In this document: positions 8,771-16,898 of the stretch, piece by piece | Position numbering within the stretch: position 1 is the stretch's first letter | Layout: every line of letters begins with the position of its first letter | Source of the DNA: Bacillota bacterium | GTDB lineage: Bacteria; Bacillota; Sulfobacillia; JAJYWN01; JAJZPE01 | Length of the DNA stretch: 55,680 nt | Direction of reading: 5' to 3' | Assembly: GCA_021787335.1 (NCBI GenBank) | Contig: JAJYMC010000048.1 | Location: 1-55,680 of the forward strand | Notes under the pieces: model-generated | The model's database searches: none | What the model saw: the letters and a program-made list of their open reading frames with translations, nothing else | What the model was told of the DNA's origin: nothing | Position numbers and translations under genes: made by a program

Positions 8771-9742
8771 TCAGTGGTTCAGGAGGTGACAAGCAACATA
8801 ATGGTCCTCCCCGGCGCCCATCAGAGAAGGTTCCTTAGCGCTACAGGAGGGCATGGCCGAACGGCAACGGGGATGGAAGCGGCAACCCGAAGGCGGATTG
8901 GCCGGGCTGGGCACGTTTCCCTCGAGGATGATCTCCTGCCCCTTCTGCCCCGGATCGGCGACCGGGACGGCCGACAGGAGCGCCTGGGAGTACGGGTGAA
9001 GGGGCCGTTGGAAGACCTCCTCGACCGGGCCGTGCTCGACGATCTTGCCCAGATACATGATGGCGACCCGATGGCTGAGGTGCTCGACGACGCTGAGATC
9101 ATGGGAGATGATCAGGTAACCCAGGCCAAGCCGCTCCTGTAAGGATTTGAGAAGGTTCAGGATCTGCGCCTGAACCGAGACGTCCAGGGCGGACGTGGGT
9201 TCGTCAAGGATGATGAACTTGGGGTTCAGGGCGAGGGCCCGGGCGATGACGACCCTCTGGCGCTGTCCGCCGCTGAACTCATGGGGATAGCGATGGAGGT
9301 GGCCCTCTTCCAGACCGACCTCATGAAGCAGCGCGCGCACGCGGTCCTCGATTTCCCGGGCGGTCGGGTGGAGATGGGTGACCAGCGGCTCGGCGACGAT
9401 GTCTCTTACCGTCATCCTCGGGTCAAGGGCTGAATAGGGGTCCTGGGACACGATCTGCATGTCCCGGCGGAGAAGCCGCATCTCCTCCCCGCGGAGGGCG
9501 GTGATGTCCTTGCCCTCAAAGAGAATCCTGCCGCTCGTCGGCTCGAGGAGCCGAAGGATGACCCGGCCGAAGGTGCTCTTGCCGCACCCCGATTCGCCGG
9601 CCAAGCCGAAGGTTTCACCCCGCCCGCCGACGGTCAGGTCGACCCCGTCGACGGCCCGGACCCAGCCGCCGACGCGGCCGAAGACGCCCCTCCGGAGGGG
9701 GAAGTATTTCTTAAGACCTCGGACTTCAAGGAGAGCGTCCAA
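8771..9742 (-). CDS. Oligopeptide-type ABC importer ATPase (OppF/DppF-like)
   Basis: This is the second nucleotide-binding subunit of a family-5 importer. The 323-residue product has Walker [10 protein letters not shown], signature FSGGQRQR, Walker B FIILDEP, and the C-terminal oligopeptide-transporter extension with cysteines in GCRFHPRC. The TTG at 9742 is chosen because AGGAGGAG precedes it and it removes a 40-residue N-terminal tail rich in Arg that overlaps the upstream gene. The segment before Walker A reads GRGETFGLAGES, a mild departure from the usual [10 protein letters not shown]. Confidence 0.9.
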   Translation of the reverse strand: MDALLEVRGLKKYFPLRRGVFGRVGGWVRAVDGVDLTVGGRGETFGLAGESGCGKSTFGRVILRLLEPTSGRILFEGKDITALRGEEMRLLRRDMQIVSQDPYSALDPRMTVRDIVAEPLVTHLHPTAREIEDRVRALLHEVGLEEGHLHRYPHEFSGGQRQRVVIARALALNPKFIILDEPTSALDVSVQAQILNLLKSLQERLGLGYLIISHDLSVVEHLSHRVAIMYLGKIVEHGPVEEVFQRPLHPYSQALLSAVPVADPGQKGQEIILEGNVPSPANPPSGCRFHPRCRSAMPSCSAKEPSLMGAGEDHYVACHLLNH

Positions 9743-9782
9743 CCCGTCTCCTCCTCGTGATCTGACCGTTCGCCTCGACCGT

Positions 9783-10760
9783 CTAGACCGGATTCCTGCA
9801 AGCCACGTAGTGACCGGCCCCGACGGGGGCGAGCACCGGACGCGCCTCCCGGCAAGCGTCACCCCGTCGCGGACAGCGTGAGTGGAAGTAGCAGACCGGC
9901 TCGGGCCGGCGGATGACCGGAACGGCTCCGTCGATGACCGGCAGCTTGTCCCTTCTCTCCCCCAGCCTGGGGATGGCTTTCAAGAGCAAATCGGTGTAGG
10001 GATGGGCGGGCCGGCGGAAGATCTCCGTGGTCGGCCCGATCTCGACGACGTTTCCGGCATACATCACGGCGACTCGGTCGGAGACCTTGGCGATGACCCC
10101 GAGGTTGTGGGTGATAAAGACGATCGAGGCCTTGATCTCGTGGCGGAGTTCGTTGATCAGCCTGAGGATCTGGGCCTGGATGGTCACGTCGAGGGCGGTC
10201 GTCGGTTCATCGGCCAAGAGCAGGTCGGGATTCGACGAGAGGGCCATGCCGATCATCACTCGCTGCCTCATCCCGCCGCTCAGCTCGTGAGGGTAACTGC
10301 CAAGGATCTTCTCGGGGTTCGGCAAGTGGACCCGCCCGAGGACGGCCAGGGCCCGTTCCCTAGCCTCCTTGAGCGACACCCCCTGATGGACGGCGATAAT
10401 CCTGGTGAGCGGCTCCCCGACCGGGAAGACCGGGTTGAGGGAGGACATGGGGTCTTGAAAGATCATGGAGATCTCGCGGCCGCGGATCTTCCGCATCTCA
10501 GTTTCCGGTTTCGTCAGGAGGTCCTGACCCTTGAAAAGGACCGGCCCCCCTTCGATGACGGCCTTCCTCTCGGGCAGCAGGCGGAGGACGGTCAAAGCGG
10601 TCACGCTCTTGCCCGAGCCCGTCTCGCCGACCAGCCCGAGGATTTCCTGAGGGAGGACGTCGAGCCTCTGGATGTCGACGGCTTGAACCGTCCCGCTGAA
10701 GGCCCGGAAGGAAACCTTCAGGTCCCTGATTTCCAAGACCGCTTCCGGCAAGCCCTTCAC
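9783..10760 (-). CDS. Oligopeptide-type ABC importer ATPase (OppD/DppD-like)
   Basis: The 325-residue subunit has Walker A GETGSGKS, Q-loop in SMIFQDPMSSLNP, signature LSGGMRQR and Walker B LLLADEPTTALD, followed by the family-specific C-terminal cysteine motif (CYFHSRCPRRGDAC). It pairs with the OppF-like protein to drive the two permeases upstream. Its start overlaps the upstream permease stop by 4 bp. Confidence 0.92.
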   Translation of the reverse strand: MKGLPEAVLEIRDLKVSFRAFSGTVQAVDIQRLDVLPQEILGLVGETGSGKSVTALTVLRLLPERKAVIEGGPVLFKGQDLLTKPETEMRKIRGREISMIFQDPMSSLNPVFPVGEPLTRIIAVHQGVSLKEARERALAVLGRVHLPNPEKILGSYPHELSGGMRQRVMIGMALSSNPDLLLADEPTTALDVTIQAQILRLINELRHEIKASIVFITHNLGVIAKVSDRVAVMYAGNVVEIGPTTEIFRRPAHPYTDLLLKAIPRLGERRDKLPVIDGAVPVIRRPEPVCYFHSRCPRRGDACREARPVLAPVGAGHYVACRNPV

Positions 10761-11650
10761 CCTTCTCTCGTTTTCGGATCGAGGAGTTCCCGTAGGCCGT
10801 CACCGACGAAGTTGAAGGCCAGGACGGCCAGGAAGATGGCCAGCCCGGGGAAGGTCACGTACCACCAGGAGGTCATGAAGAAATTACGGCCGATGCTGAC
10901 GACGAGCCCCCACTCCGGCTGCGGCGGCTGGGCTCCGAGCCCCAGGAAGCTAAGGGAAGCCGATTCGAGGATGATCGAACCGAAGTCCATTGACGCCTGA
11001 ACGACGATCGGGGCGACGGCGTTGGGCAGAATGTGCCGGAAGATGATCCGCGGCTTGGGAACACCGATGGCCCTGGCCGCCTCGACGAAACCCCTCTCCC
11101 GCAAGGAGACCGCCTGCCCCCGGATGAGGCGGGTGTACCAGGGCCACCAGGAGAGGGCGATGGCGATCATGGCGTTGGTCAAGCTCGGGCCGAGCATGGC
11201 CGCGATGGAAGTGGCCAGGAGCAGGGGTGGGAAGCTCAGGAAGATGTCGGTGACGCGCATGATCAGCTCATCGATGAAACCGCCGAAGTAACCGGCGAAG
11301 AGACCAAGCGGCACGCCGACCAAAAGGGCCAGGCCGATGGCGATGAGCCCGACGGTCAGGGAGATCCGAGCGCCGAAGACGACCCGGCTGAGCATATCCC
11401 GGCCCATCTCGTCGGTCCCAAAGAGATGGCTCCGGCTGGGCGCCTGGAGCCTCTGCTCGATATGGACGTCGGCGGAGGCGTCCTTAGGATACGGGGCCAC
11501 CAACGGGGCCAGGATGGCTACCAGTATCAGCACCAGGACGATGAGCAGGCCGATCATGGTGAGGACGTTCTTCCGCAACAGGTAAAAGCCGTAAGCCAAG
11601 CCGGGCAAGGCTGAGCGCCTTTTCTCGTGAGCGAGGTCGATTGCGGACAT
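10757..11650 (-). CDS. Oligopeptide-type ABC importer permease (OppC/DppC-like)
   Basis: The 297-residue membrane protein has an N-terminal transmembrane segment (LTMIGLLIVLVLILVAILAP), an external loop with HLFGTDEMGRDMLSRV, and five further helices. The EAA-type coupling loop EAARAIGVPKPRIIFRHILPN contacts the ATPases. It is in the inner membrane, coupled to the OppD-like gene by a 4-bp overlap and following the OppB-like gene by 82 bp. Confidence 0.92.
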   Translation of the reverse strand: MSAIDLAHEKRRSALPGLAYGFYLLRKNVLTMIGLLIVLVLILVAILAPLVAPYPKDASADVHIEQRLQAPSRSHLFGTDEMGRDMLSRVVFGARISLTVGLIAIGLALLVGVPLGLFAGYFGGFIDELIMRVTDIFLSFPPLLLATSIAAMLGPSLTNAMIAIALSWWPWYTRLIRGQAVSLRERGFVEAARAIGVPKPRIIFRHILPNAVAPIVVQASMDFGSIILESASLSFLGLGAQPPQPEWGLVVSIGRNFFMTSWWYVTFPGLAIFLAVLAFNFVGDGLRELLDPKTREG

Positions 11651-11732
11651 GAGCTTTCACCCCTCTTGGCTCTTGCCGGATCGGGTTTACGGGTGGACGG
11701 CCGGTCGGAGGCTGGTTTTCCCCGGGGCCTGT

Positions 11733-12749
11733 TCAGGCGGCCTTGATCCGGGGATCCAGAATCGCCTGGACGATGTCAACCGCCAGGTTCATGGCGATGT
11801 AGAAAATGGCCACCAGGATGGTCACGCCCATGATGGCCGGGTAATCGGCGGCCAGGACGGCGTCGGCCGCGTAATGTCCCAGACCCGGCCAGTTGAAGAC
11901 GGCTTCGATCAGGAAGGTGCCGGCGAGAGAGTAGGCGGTGGTCAGGGCGATGACCGTGACCGTCGGGCCGATGGCGTTCTTCAGCGCGTAAAGGTAGGTG
12001 ATTCGCCGTTCGGTCATCCCGTAGGCCCGGGCGACGCGGACGTAGTCCTCATTGAGGACCTCGAGCATCGACGACCTGGTCATCCTGGTGATCAGCCCGA
12101 GTGGATAGGCGGCCAGGGTCACCGCCGGCAGAATCAGGTGGGAGAAGGCGTTGGTGAAGACCACCCAATTGCCGGTGATGAGGGAATCGAAGAGGTAGGA
12201 GCCGGTGATCTGGTGCATGGGGTAAGCGAGCTTGATGGCCGGGTCGAGCTCACCGCTCAGTGGAAACAGTCGGAGGTACCCGAAGAAGACAAGCTGCAGG
12301 ATCATCGCCACCCAGAAGGTGGGCAAGGAGACCGCGCCGATGGAAAAGGCCCGGCTGAGGTGGTCGATGGCGCGGTCCTTGTGGGCCGCCGAGACGACCC
12401 CAAGGGGAATCCCGATGACGACGGCCAGGATCATGCCGCTGATGATCAGCTCGAGGGAGGCGGGTAAGTAGATCTTGATGTCCCTGAGGACGGGCTGGTG
12501 GGTGACAATGGAGGTGCCCCAGTTCCCGTGGACGAGGTCGGCCATGTACCGTAGGTATTGGACGTAGATCGGCTTGTCCAGGCCGAGCTGGACCCGGGCC
12601 CGGGCGATCTGATCCAGCGTCGCCCGTGGTCCGACCCAGCGGGCCGCAGGATCCGAGGGCACCACCCGGGCGATGAAGAAGGTCAGTAGGGTCAGCCCCA
12701 AAAGGACCAATACGCCTAAGAGGAGCCGCCTGATGATGTAGGTCCTCAA
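11733..12749 (-). CDS. Oligopeptide-type ABC importer permease (OppB/DppB-like)
   Basis: The 338-residue protein starts MRTYIIRRLLLGVLVLLGLTLLTFFIARVVPSDPA-like, the hallmark of this permease group, and has six predicted helices with the coupling loop RVARAYGMTERRITYLYALKNA. It forms the pore with the OppC-like partner. A terminator-like hairpin lies between it and the binding-protein gene upstream, which probably lowers its expression relative to that protein. Confidence 0.92.
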   Translation of the reverse strand: MRTYIIRRLLLGVLVLLGLTLLTFFIARVVPSDPAARWVGPRATLDQIARARVQLGLDKPIYVQYLRYMADLVHGNWGTSIVTHQPVLRDIKIYLPASLELIISGMILAVVIGIPLGVVSAAHKDRAIDHLSRAFSIGAVSLPTFWVAMILQLVFFGYLRLFPLSGELDPAIKLAYPMHQITGSYLFDSLITGNWVVFTNAFSHLILPAVTLAAYPLGLITRMTRSSMLEVLNEDYVRVARAYGMTERRITYLYALKNAIGPTVTVIALTTAYSLAGTFLIEAVFNWPGLGHYAADAVLAADYPAIMGVTILVAIFYIAMNLAVDIVQAILDPRIKAA

Positions 12750-12773
12750 CTGCCGTCACCTCACAACGCGGTG

Positions 12774-12830
12774 GAAAAAGAAAAGGTCTACTGCACTACG
12801 CTGGCGGTGCCGCGCGGGGCGCAGTAGACC
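12774..12830 (-). terminator. Terminator-like hairpin between binding-protein and permease genes
   Basis: Arms GGTCTACTGC at 12785-12794 and its complement at 12821-12830 form a 10-bp stem around a G+C-rich loop. On the minus strand it is followed by TTTTCTTTTTCC. It lies after the binding-protein stop and before oppB, so it probably acts as a partial terminator or RNA-stabilising element that sets subunit ratios. Confidence 0.7.
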
Positions 12831-12888
12831 ACTGGTCAGGGACGGGGCGCCCTAACCCGCAATCTTCCGCCGAAAACCCGCCCCGGGA

Positions 12889-14460
12889 TCACTTCGATCC
12901 GCGGTGGGTGTCGTAGAAGAAGACGACATGCGGGTAGGACGGGTTATCCTTATAACCCTGGAAGTCCGACCTGATCGCCCGGACGTACATCTGGTCAAAG
13001 AAATACAGCGACGCGGCATCGTCTACCAGCATCTTCTGGGCCTGACCGAAGAGGTCGACGGCCTTCTGGCGGTTGGCACCCGAGATCTTCTGTCCATCGT
13101 CGATCAGCTTGTCGTAATCGGCGTTGTTGTAGTAGGCCAGGTTGAAGTTGACCTTGTCCTCGGAGTGGAACATGTTGTAGAGGAAGCTGTAAGGCGTGGT
13201 ATAGTCAGGCCACCAGTACATGACGAAGATGTCTTGGCGGTCCTTGGGTTTGGTGGCCTTGCCGAGGTCCCATTGCGGCTCCCAGGGCATACCCCGGATC
13301 TCTAGGTTGACGTTCAACTTGGCGAAGGACGCCTTGGTCAGCTCGGCGATCTGGCGCTCGATCTCGTCGCCGGAAGCGTAGGTCAATAAGAGCTTGAATC
13401 CACCGTTCGGGTACCCGGCCTGCTTCAACAGGTCCTTGGCCTTGTCCAGGTCGAGCTTGTATTGGGGCAGGCTGTCGTCGTGTCCCCAGAGCCCCTTGGG
13501 CACGGGACCCTTCGCCTGCGTCGCGTAGCCCTTCATGATATCCTGGATGATCTGGTCGTAGGGCACGGCGTATGACAGGGCCTGGCGAACCAGTTTGTTG
13601 TCGAGCGGGGGCTTCTTCGTGTTGAAGAGGCCCAGGAGATTCTGGTAGGACGGCACTTGCGTGATGGTGACCTTGGGATCGCTCTTCAGCCGTTCAATCT
13701 GCTCAATGGGGAGATTATCGACGAAGTCGGCCTGTCCGGCCTGGACCATCTGGGCCCGGGTAGCCGCTTCGGACACTTCCTGGAAGACCACCTTGTCGAA
13801 GTGCTTTCCCTTCCAGCCGCCCCAGTACTGATCGAACTTCTTGAGGACGACTTCTTCCTTGCCCTTGAAGCTGTCGAGCTGATAAGGACCGGTGCCGGCT
13901 TCGTGGCCCTGGGAGAACCAGTCCTCGCCGTTTTGCTGAACGGCCTTGGGGTCGAAGATATGAGCGCCGTAGCCGGAAGCCACGATCAGGTCCAACGGGG
14001 CCGCGTATGACAGGTCGAACTCTATCTTGTATGGATCGAGAACCTTGATGTCTTTGACCGGGGCCCAGATGAACGAGGCGCCGTTGCCCCTCTTGATGGT
14101 CCTCTCAATAGACGCCTTGACCGCATCCGCGGTCAGTTCATTCCCGGTGTGGAACTTGACTCCCTTACGGATGTCGAAGGTCCAGGTGAGCCCGTCGTCA
14201 GAGGTTTTGTACCCCGTCGCCAGGACCGGGGTGAGCTTGTTCGCCTCCGGATCATAGCGAAGCAACGTCTCATAAACGTTGTTCATCATGATGATCTCAT
14301 TCGAGAAACTGTCGCTGGGATCCCAAAAGACAACAACCTGGTTGGCACTGACGTACACGGCCACCGGCGGGGTGTTGCCGCTCTCCGCACACCCCGTGAC
14401 GCCTACGACCAGCGCCAGAATGAGGGTGGCGATCACTACTCTAACGACGCCCCTCTTCAC
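12889..14460 (-). CDS. Oligopeptide-type solute-binding lipoprotein (family 5)
   Basis: The 523-residue protein has a lipoprotein signal (MKRGVVRVVIATLILALVVG with lipobox VTGC), so it is anchored outside the membrane. The mature part has the family-5 pattern: NVYETLLRYDPEANKLTPVLA, then LTWTFDIRKGVKFHTG, then the ADAVKASIER block. It captures the operon's substrate for the OppB/C pore. The start is GTG 14460 with GGGAGGGG ahead of it. It is the first gene of the long operon and follows an extended -10 promoter closely. Confidence 0.92.
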   Translation of the reverse strand: MKRGVVRVVIATLILALVVGVTGCAESGNTPPVAVYVSANQVVVFWDPSDSFSNEIIMMNNVYETLLRYDPEANKLTPVLATGYKTSDDGLTWTFDIRKGVKFHTGNELTADAVKASIERTIKRGNGASFIWAPVKDIKVLDPYKIEFDLSYAAPLDLIVASGYGAHIFDPKAVQQNGEDWFSQGHEAGTGPYQLDSFKGKEEVVLKKFDQYWGGWKGKHFDKVVFQEVSEAATRAQMVQAGQADFVDNLPIEQIERLKSDPKVTITQVPSYQNLLGLFNTKKPPLDNKLVRQALSYAVPYDQIIQDIMKGYATQAKGPVPKGLWGHDDSLPQYKLDLDKAKDLLKQAGYPNGGFKLLLTYASGDEIERQIAELTKASFAKLNVNLEIRGMPWEPQWDLGKATKPKDRQDIFVMYWWPDYTTPYSFLYNMFHSEDKVNFNLAYYNNADYDKLIDDGQKISGANRQKAVDLFGQAQKMLVDDAASLYFFDQMYVRAIRSDFQGYKDNPSYPHVVFFYDTHRGSK

Positions 14461-14494
14461 TTTGACCCCTCCCGCCCTGTCTTTTTATTTGTTG

Positions 14495-14503
14495 ATTATA
14501 CCA
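14495..14503 (-). promoter_or_regulatory. Extended -10 promoter of the catabolic/importer operon
   Basis: On the minus strand TGGTATAAT occurs with its perfect TATAAT at 14500-14495 and the extended TG at 14503-14502. No clear -35 is visible at the usual distance. The hexamer is 35 bp before the GTG start of the binding-protein gene, leaving a short leader with a strong ribosome site. Confidence 0.65.
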
Positions 14504-14536
14504 CCTCAACATAGCCCTGGGTTAGGTCATAATGGG

Positions 14537-14598
14537 CAAAAATACAGGACTGAGTCTGTCCACCTTGGACAAGGCCGGCTTCCCGACCGTGGTCAGTC
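14537..14598 (-). terminator. Possible terminator after the PucR-type regulator gene
   Basis: Seven-base arms GGACTGA (14547-14553) and TCAGTCC (14592-14598) enclose a second small hairpin (TGTCC/GGACA). On the minus strand the structure is followed by TGTATTTTTG. It lies immediately after the regulator's stop codon. Confidence 0.4.
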
Positions 14599-14599
14599 C

Positions 14600-15847
14600 T
14601 TACTCCGCCTCTTTCCGGTCCCGCCGTCCCTGGCTTTTCAGGTAACGGTGGGCCTTGAGGCCCAGGATCAGCATCCCCAGGCGGTCGCCCAGGAAGCTCT
14701 CGACCCCCAGGATCTCCTTGATGCGGGCCAACCTGTATTTCACGGAACTCCGGTGAATGAACAAGCGGGCGGCGGTCTGGGTGATGTCCTGGCCGCTGTC
14801 AAGGAAGACCTCGAGCGTTTCAACCAACTGAGTACCGTGGGTCCGGTCGTAATCCAGGGCGGGTCTGAGGGTCCGAAGGGCGAATTCCCGCAGCTTTTCG
14901 TTGGCGTTAAGCTCAAAGAGCAGTTGGTAGAGACCCAGGTCCTGATACCGGTAAACCCGTCCGGGGCCAAACACATCGCGGCCCACTGATAAGGCCAGGC
15001 TGGCCTCGCGGAAGCTACGCCACAGGTCGTCGGGCGCCGGGTACACGCCCCCAACTCCGGCGGAGATCGTTATCTCGTCAAGGGCCCGAGCGACCTCTAC
15101 CCTGATCTTCTCGGCCAGTTCCCACGTGCACTGCTTGACCTCGGCGACCGACAGTGATTTGCCGAAGGACGGTAGGATGATAAGGCTATCGCTCTTTTCT
15201 ACGATGATATCGTCCTGGGAATTCTCCCTTCGGGCGACCTTACTCACCAGACCGGACAGCTGGCTCTTGATCTCCTGCACACTATGCTCGCTCTTTTTCG
15301 TTCGTAGGACGAACTCCTCGAAGTCGTCGATGTCGATGATCAGGACTATCCGCTTATCGACGAGCCGCCACCCAAAAAACTCGGCCCGGAGAACGATGGC
15401 CTCGGGGGTCCGGAAATTGCCGACGAGGAGGTCGTCCATGAAATCGCTCTTCAAGTGGCGCCTGGAAACGACGGCCTCTACGAGGGGGGTGATGACCTCG
15501 ATGTAACCGCCCTCTTCGGGCAACTCGATGAGGGGGAGTCCCCGGCTTTCGGCGACCGTGACGGCCTCCCGGGGCACGCCCCGCAGGAAGCTTTGCCCGT
15601 CAACCGCCAGGGCCGCGGCGCCGCCGTCGTCAAGCAGCTTGACCAGGTCGACCTGGGCCTTGAGGTCGTCCTTTATCGCGTAAAAGCTGGTCAGGAAGAA
15701 GATGTTCGGCCGAACCCATTTCCTGATGTCGGGCATCTCGATCACGTCGACATGCTCGATCACCCGTGAAAGGCCCTTGTTGCCGGCCAGGAGCCGTGCC
15801 TTCTTCAAGAGCCCGATCGATAACGCCTCGCGAACGGTGATCCCCAT
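14600..15847 (-). CDS. PucR-family transcriptional regulator
   Basis: The 415-residue regulator has the N-terminal PucR/purine-catabolism domain (TVREALSIGLLKKARLLAGNKGLSRVI at the start), a central GGDEF-like PucR domain, and a C-terminal HTH_30 segment (QTAARLFIHRSSVKYRLARIKEILG). Family members control purine, allantoin, hydantoin or amino-acid catabolic genes in response to a pathway ligand. It lies just upstream of, and in the same direction as, the catabolic operon, which it probably controls. The start is ATG 15847 with GGGAGGCGG ahead; the frame continues 17 codons further without a site. Three tandem 19-bp repeats lie just upstream. Confidence 0.88.
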   Translation of the reverse strand: MGITVREALSIGLLKKARLLAGNKGLSRVIEHVDVIEMPDIRKWVRPNIFFLTSFYAIKDDLKAQVDLVKLLDDGGAAALAVDGQSFLRGVPREAVTVAESRGLPLIELPEEGGYIEVITPLVEAVVSRRHLKSDFMDDLLVGNFRTPEAIVLRAEFFGWRLVDKRIVLIIDIDDFEEFVLRTKKSEHSVQEIKSQLSGLVSKVARRENSQDDIIVEKSDSLIILPSFGKSLSVAEVKQCTWELAEKIRVEVARALDEITISAGVGGVYPAPDDLWRSFREASLALSVGRDVFGPGRVYRYQDLGLYQLLFELNANEKLREFALRTLRPALDYDRTHGTQLVETLEVFLDSGQDITQTAARLFIHRSSVKYRLARIKEILGVESFLGDRLGMLILGLKAHRYLKSQGRRDRKEAE

Positions 15848-15879
15848 GGCCGCCTCCCAGTGCAACTCCACTCTCGTGT

Positions 15880-15937
15880 TTTGGCCGCCAACCAGCACTT
15901 CGGCCGCTAACCAGTGCTTTGGCCGTTAATTCGGTGC
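15880..15937. promoter_or_regulatory. Three tandem 19-20 bp repeats upstream of the pucR-like gene
   Basis: Copies at 15880-15898, 15899-15917 and 15918-15937 share the pattern TTtGGCCGcyAAccaGtgC with no spacer between them. Two full helical turns per copy would place bound protein on one DNA face. They lie 33 bp upstream of the regulator start and within the divergent gap to the permease gene at 16106. They are candidate operators for autoregulation or for both directions. Confidence 0.55.
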
Positions 15938-16031
15938 GGCGAATGGCATTCCTGCAAGAGAGGACAGTCCTAGTAGTTACCAAGCCATGGCTCCAGCCCT
16001 CCCCCGCCGTGGTTCACCGCCGTCCCACAGC

Positions 16032-16067
16032 CCGCATATGATGCAACCGTCCCATGACCGTCTGGGC
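16032..16067 (+). repeat. 36-bp repeat B upstream of the ABC permease gene
   Basis: This is the second copy of the segment at 871-906, with three mismatches. It ends 38 bp before the ATG of the permease. A CCGTCCCA motif and a CCCTCCCCCGCC run lie just before it, as in copy A. Confidence 0.6.
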
Positions 16068-16105
16068 GCGCGTCCCGACCCGGAGGATGTGAAGAGGTGG
16101 TACCG

Positions 16106-16879
16106 ATGAACCCCAGGAACGGCCGCCACCCCTGGCGCCCGTGGCTGCTGCGCGGGGCGGCCCTCGTCATCTTCCTCGGCCTCTGGCAGGGCGCGGCCAG
16201 CCTGCGGCTGGTCAACCCGGTCTTCCTGCCGGCCCCGTCGAGCATCGTCTCGGCCTTCGTCACCACCCTCAAGGACGGGGCCATCGTCATCAATAGCCTC
16301 ATCAGCCTGCGCCGCGTCCTTCTGGGTTTCGCCGCCGGGGCCGCCCTGGGCGTCCCGCTGGGCCTGGCCATGGGCCTCTACCGTGACGTCGAGCACTTCT
16401 TCGACCCCCTGGTCGAGCTGCTCCGCCCCATCCCGCCCCTGGCCTGGATCCCCCTGTCCATCATCTGGCTGGGCATCGAGGAGAGCCCGAAGATCTTCAT
16501 CATCTTCCTCGGCGCCTTCTTCCCCATCCTCCTGGCCACGGTGGCCGCGGTCCGCAACGTCGACCCCTTGCTCATCCGGGCGGCGCGCAGCCTCGGGGCC
16601 ACGGACCGTGATATCTACCTGCGGGTGGTCCTGCCGGCCTCGGTGCCGGGCATCCTGACCGGCCTCCGCGTCGGCCTCGGCGTGGCCTGGACCTGCCTGG
16701 TGGCCGCCGAGCTCATCGCCGCGCGGGCCGGCCTGGGCTACATGATCGCCGCCGCCCGCCGCTTCCTCGTCACCGAGGTCGTCATCATGGGGATGGTCGT
16801 CATCGGCCTCCTCGGCGTTCTGATGGAAGCCGCCCTACGGACCATCGAGCGGCGGATAACGTTCTGGGTCGAGAAGTAA
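16106..16879 (+). CDS. ABC importer permease, taurine/nitrate/sulfonate type (TauC/SsuC-like)
   Basis: The 257-residue inner-membrane protein has about six hydrophobic segments and the coupling loop RAARSLGATDRDIYLRVVLPASVPGILTGLRVG, typical of this group. It should work with the binding protein just downstream and the ATPase at 1000-1878. ATG 16106 is chosen because AAGAGG lies 8 bases before it; GTG 16097 in frame is an alternative. No ATPase gene follows in this cluster, which is unusual and supports the split-transporter reading. Confidence 0.88.
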   Translation: MNPRNGRHPWRPWLLRGAALVIFLGLWQGAASLRLVNPVFLPAPSSIVSAFVTTLKDGAIVINSLISLRRVLLGFAAGAALGVPLGLAMGLYRDVEHFFDPLVELLRPIPPLAWIPLSIIWLGIEESPKIFIIFLGAFFPILLATVAAVRNVDPLLIRAARSLGATDRDIYLRVVLPASVPGILTGLRVGLGVAWTCLVAAELIAARAGLGYMIAAARRFLVTEVVIMGMVVIGLLGVLMEAALRTIERRITFWVEK

Positions 16880-16898
16880 GTCATCGGAGGTGCGGATC

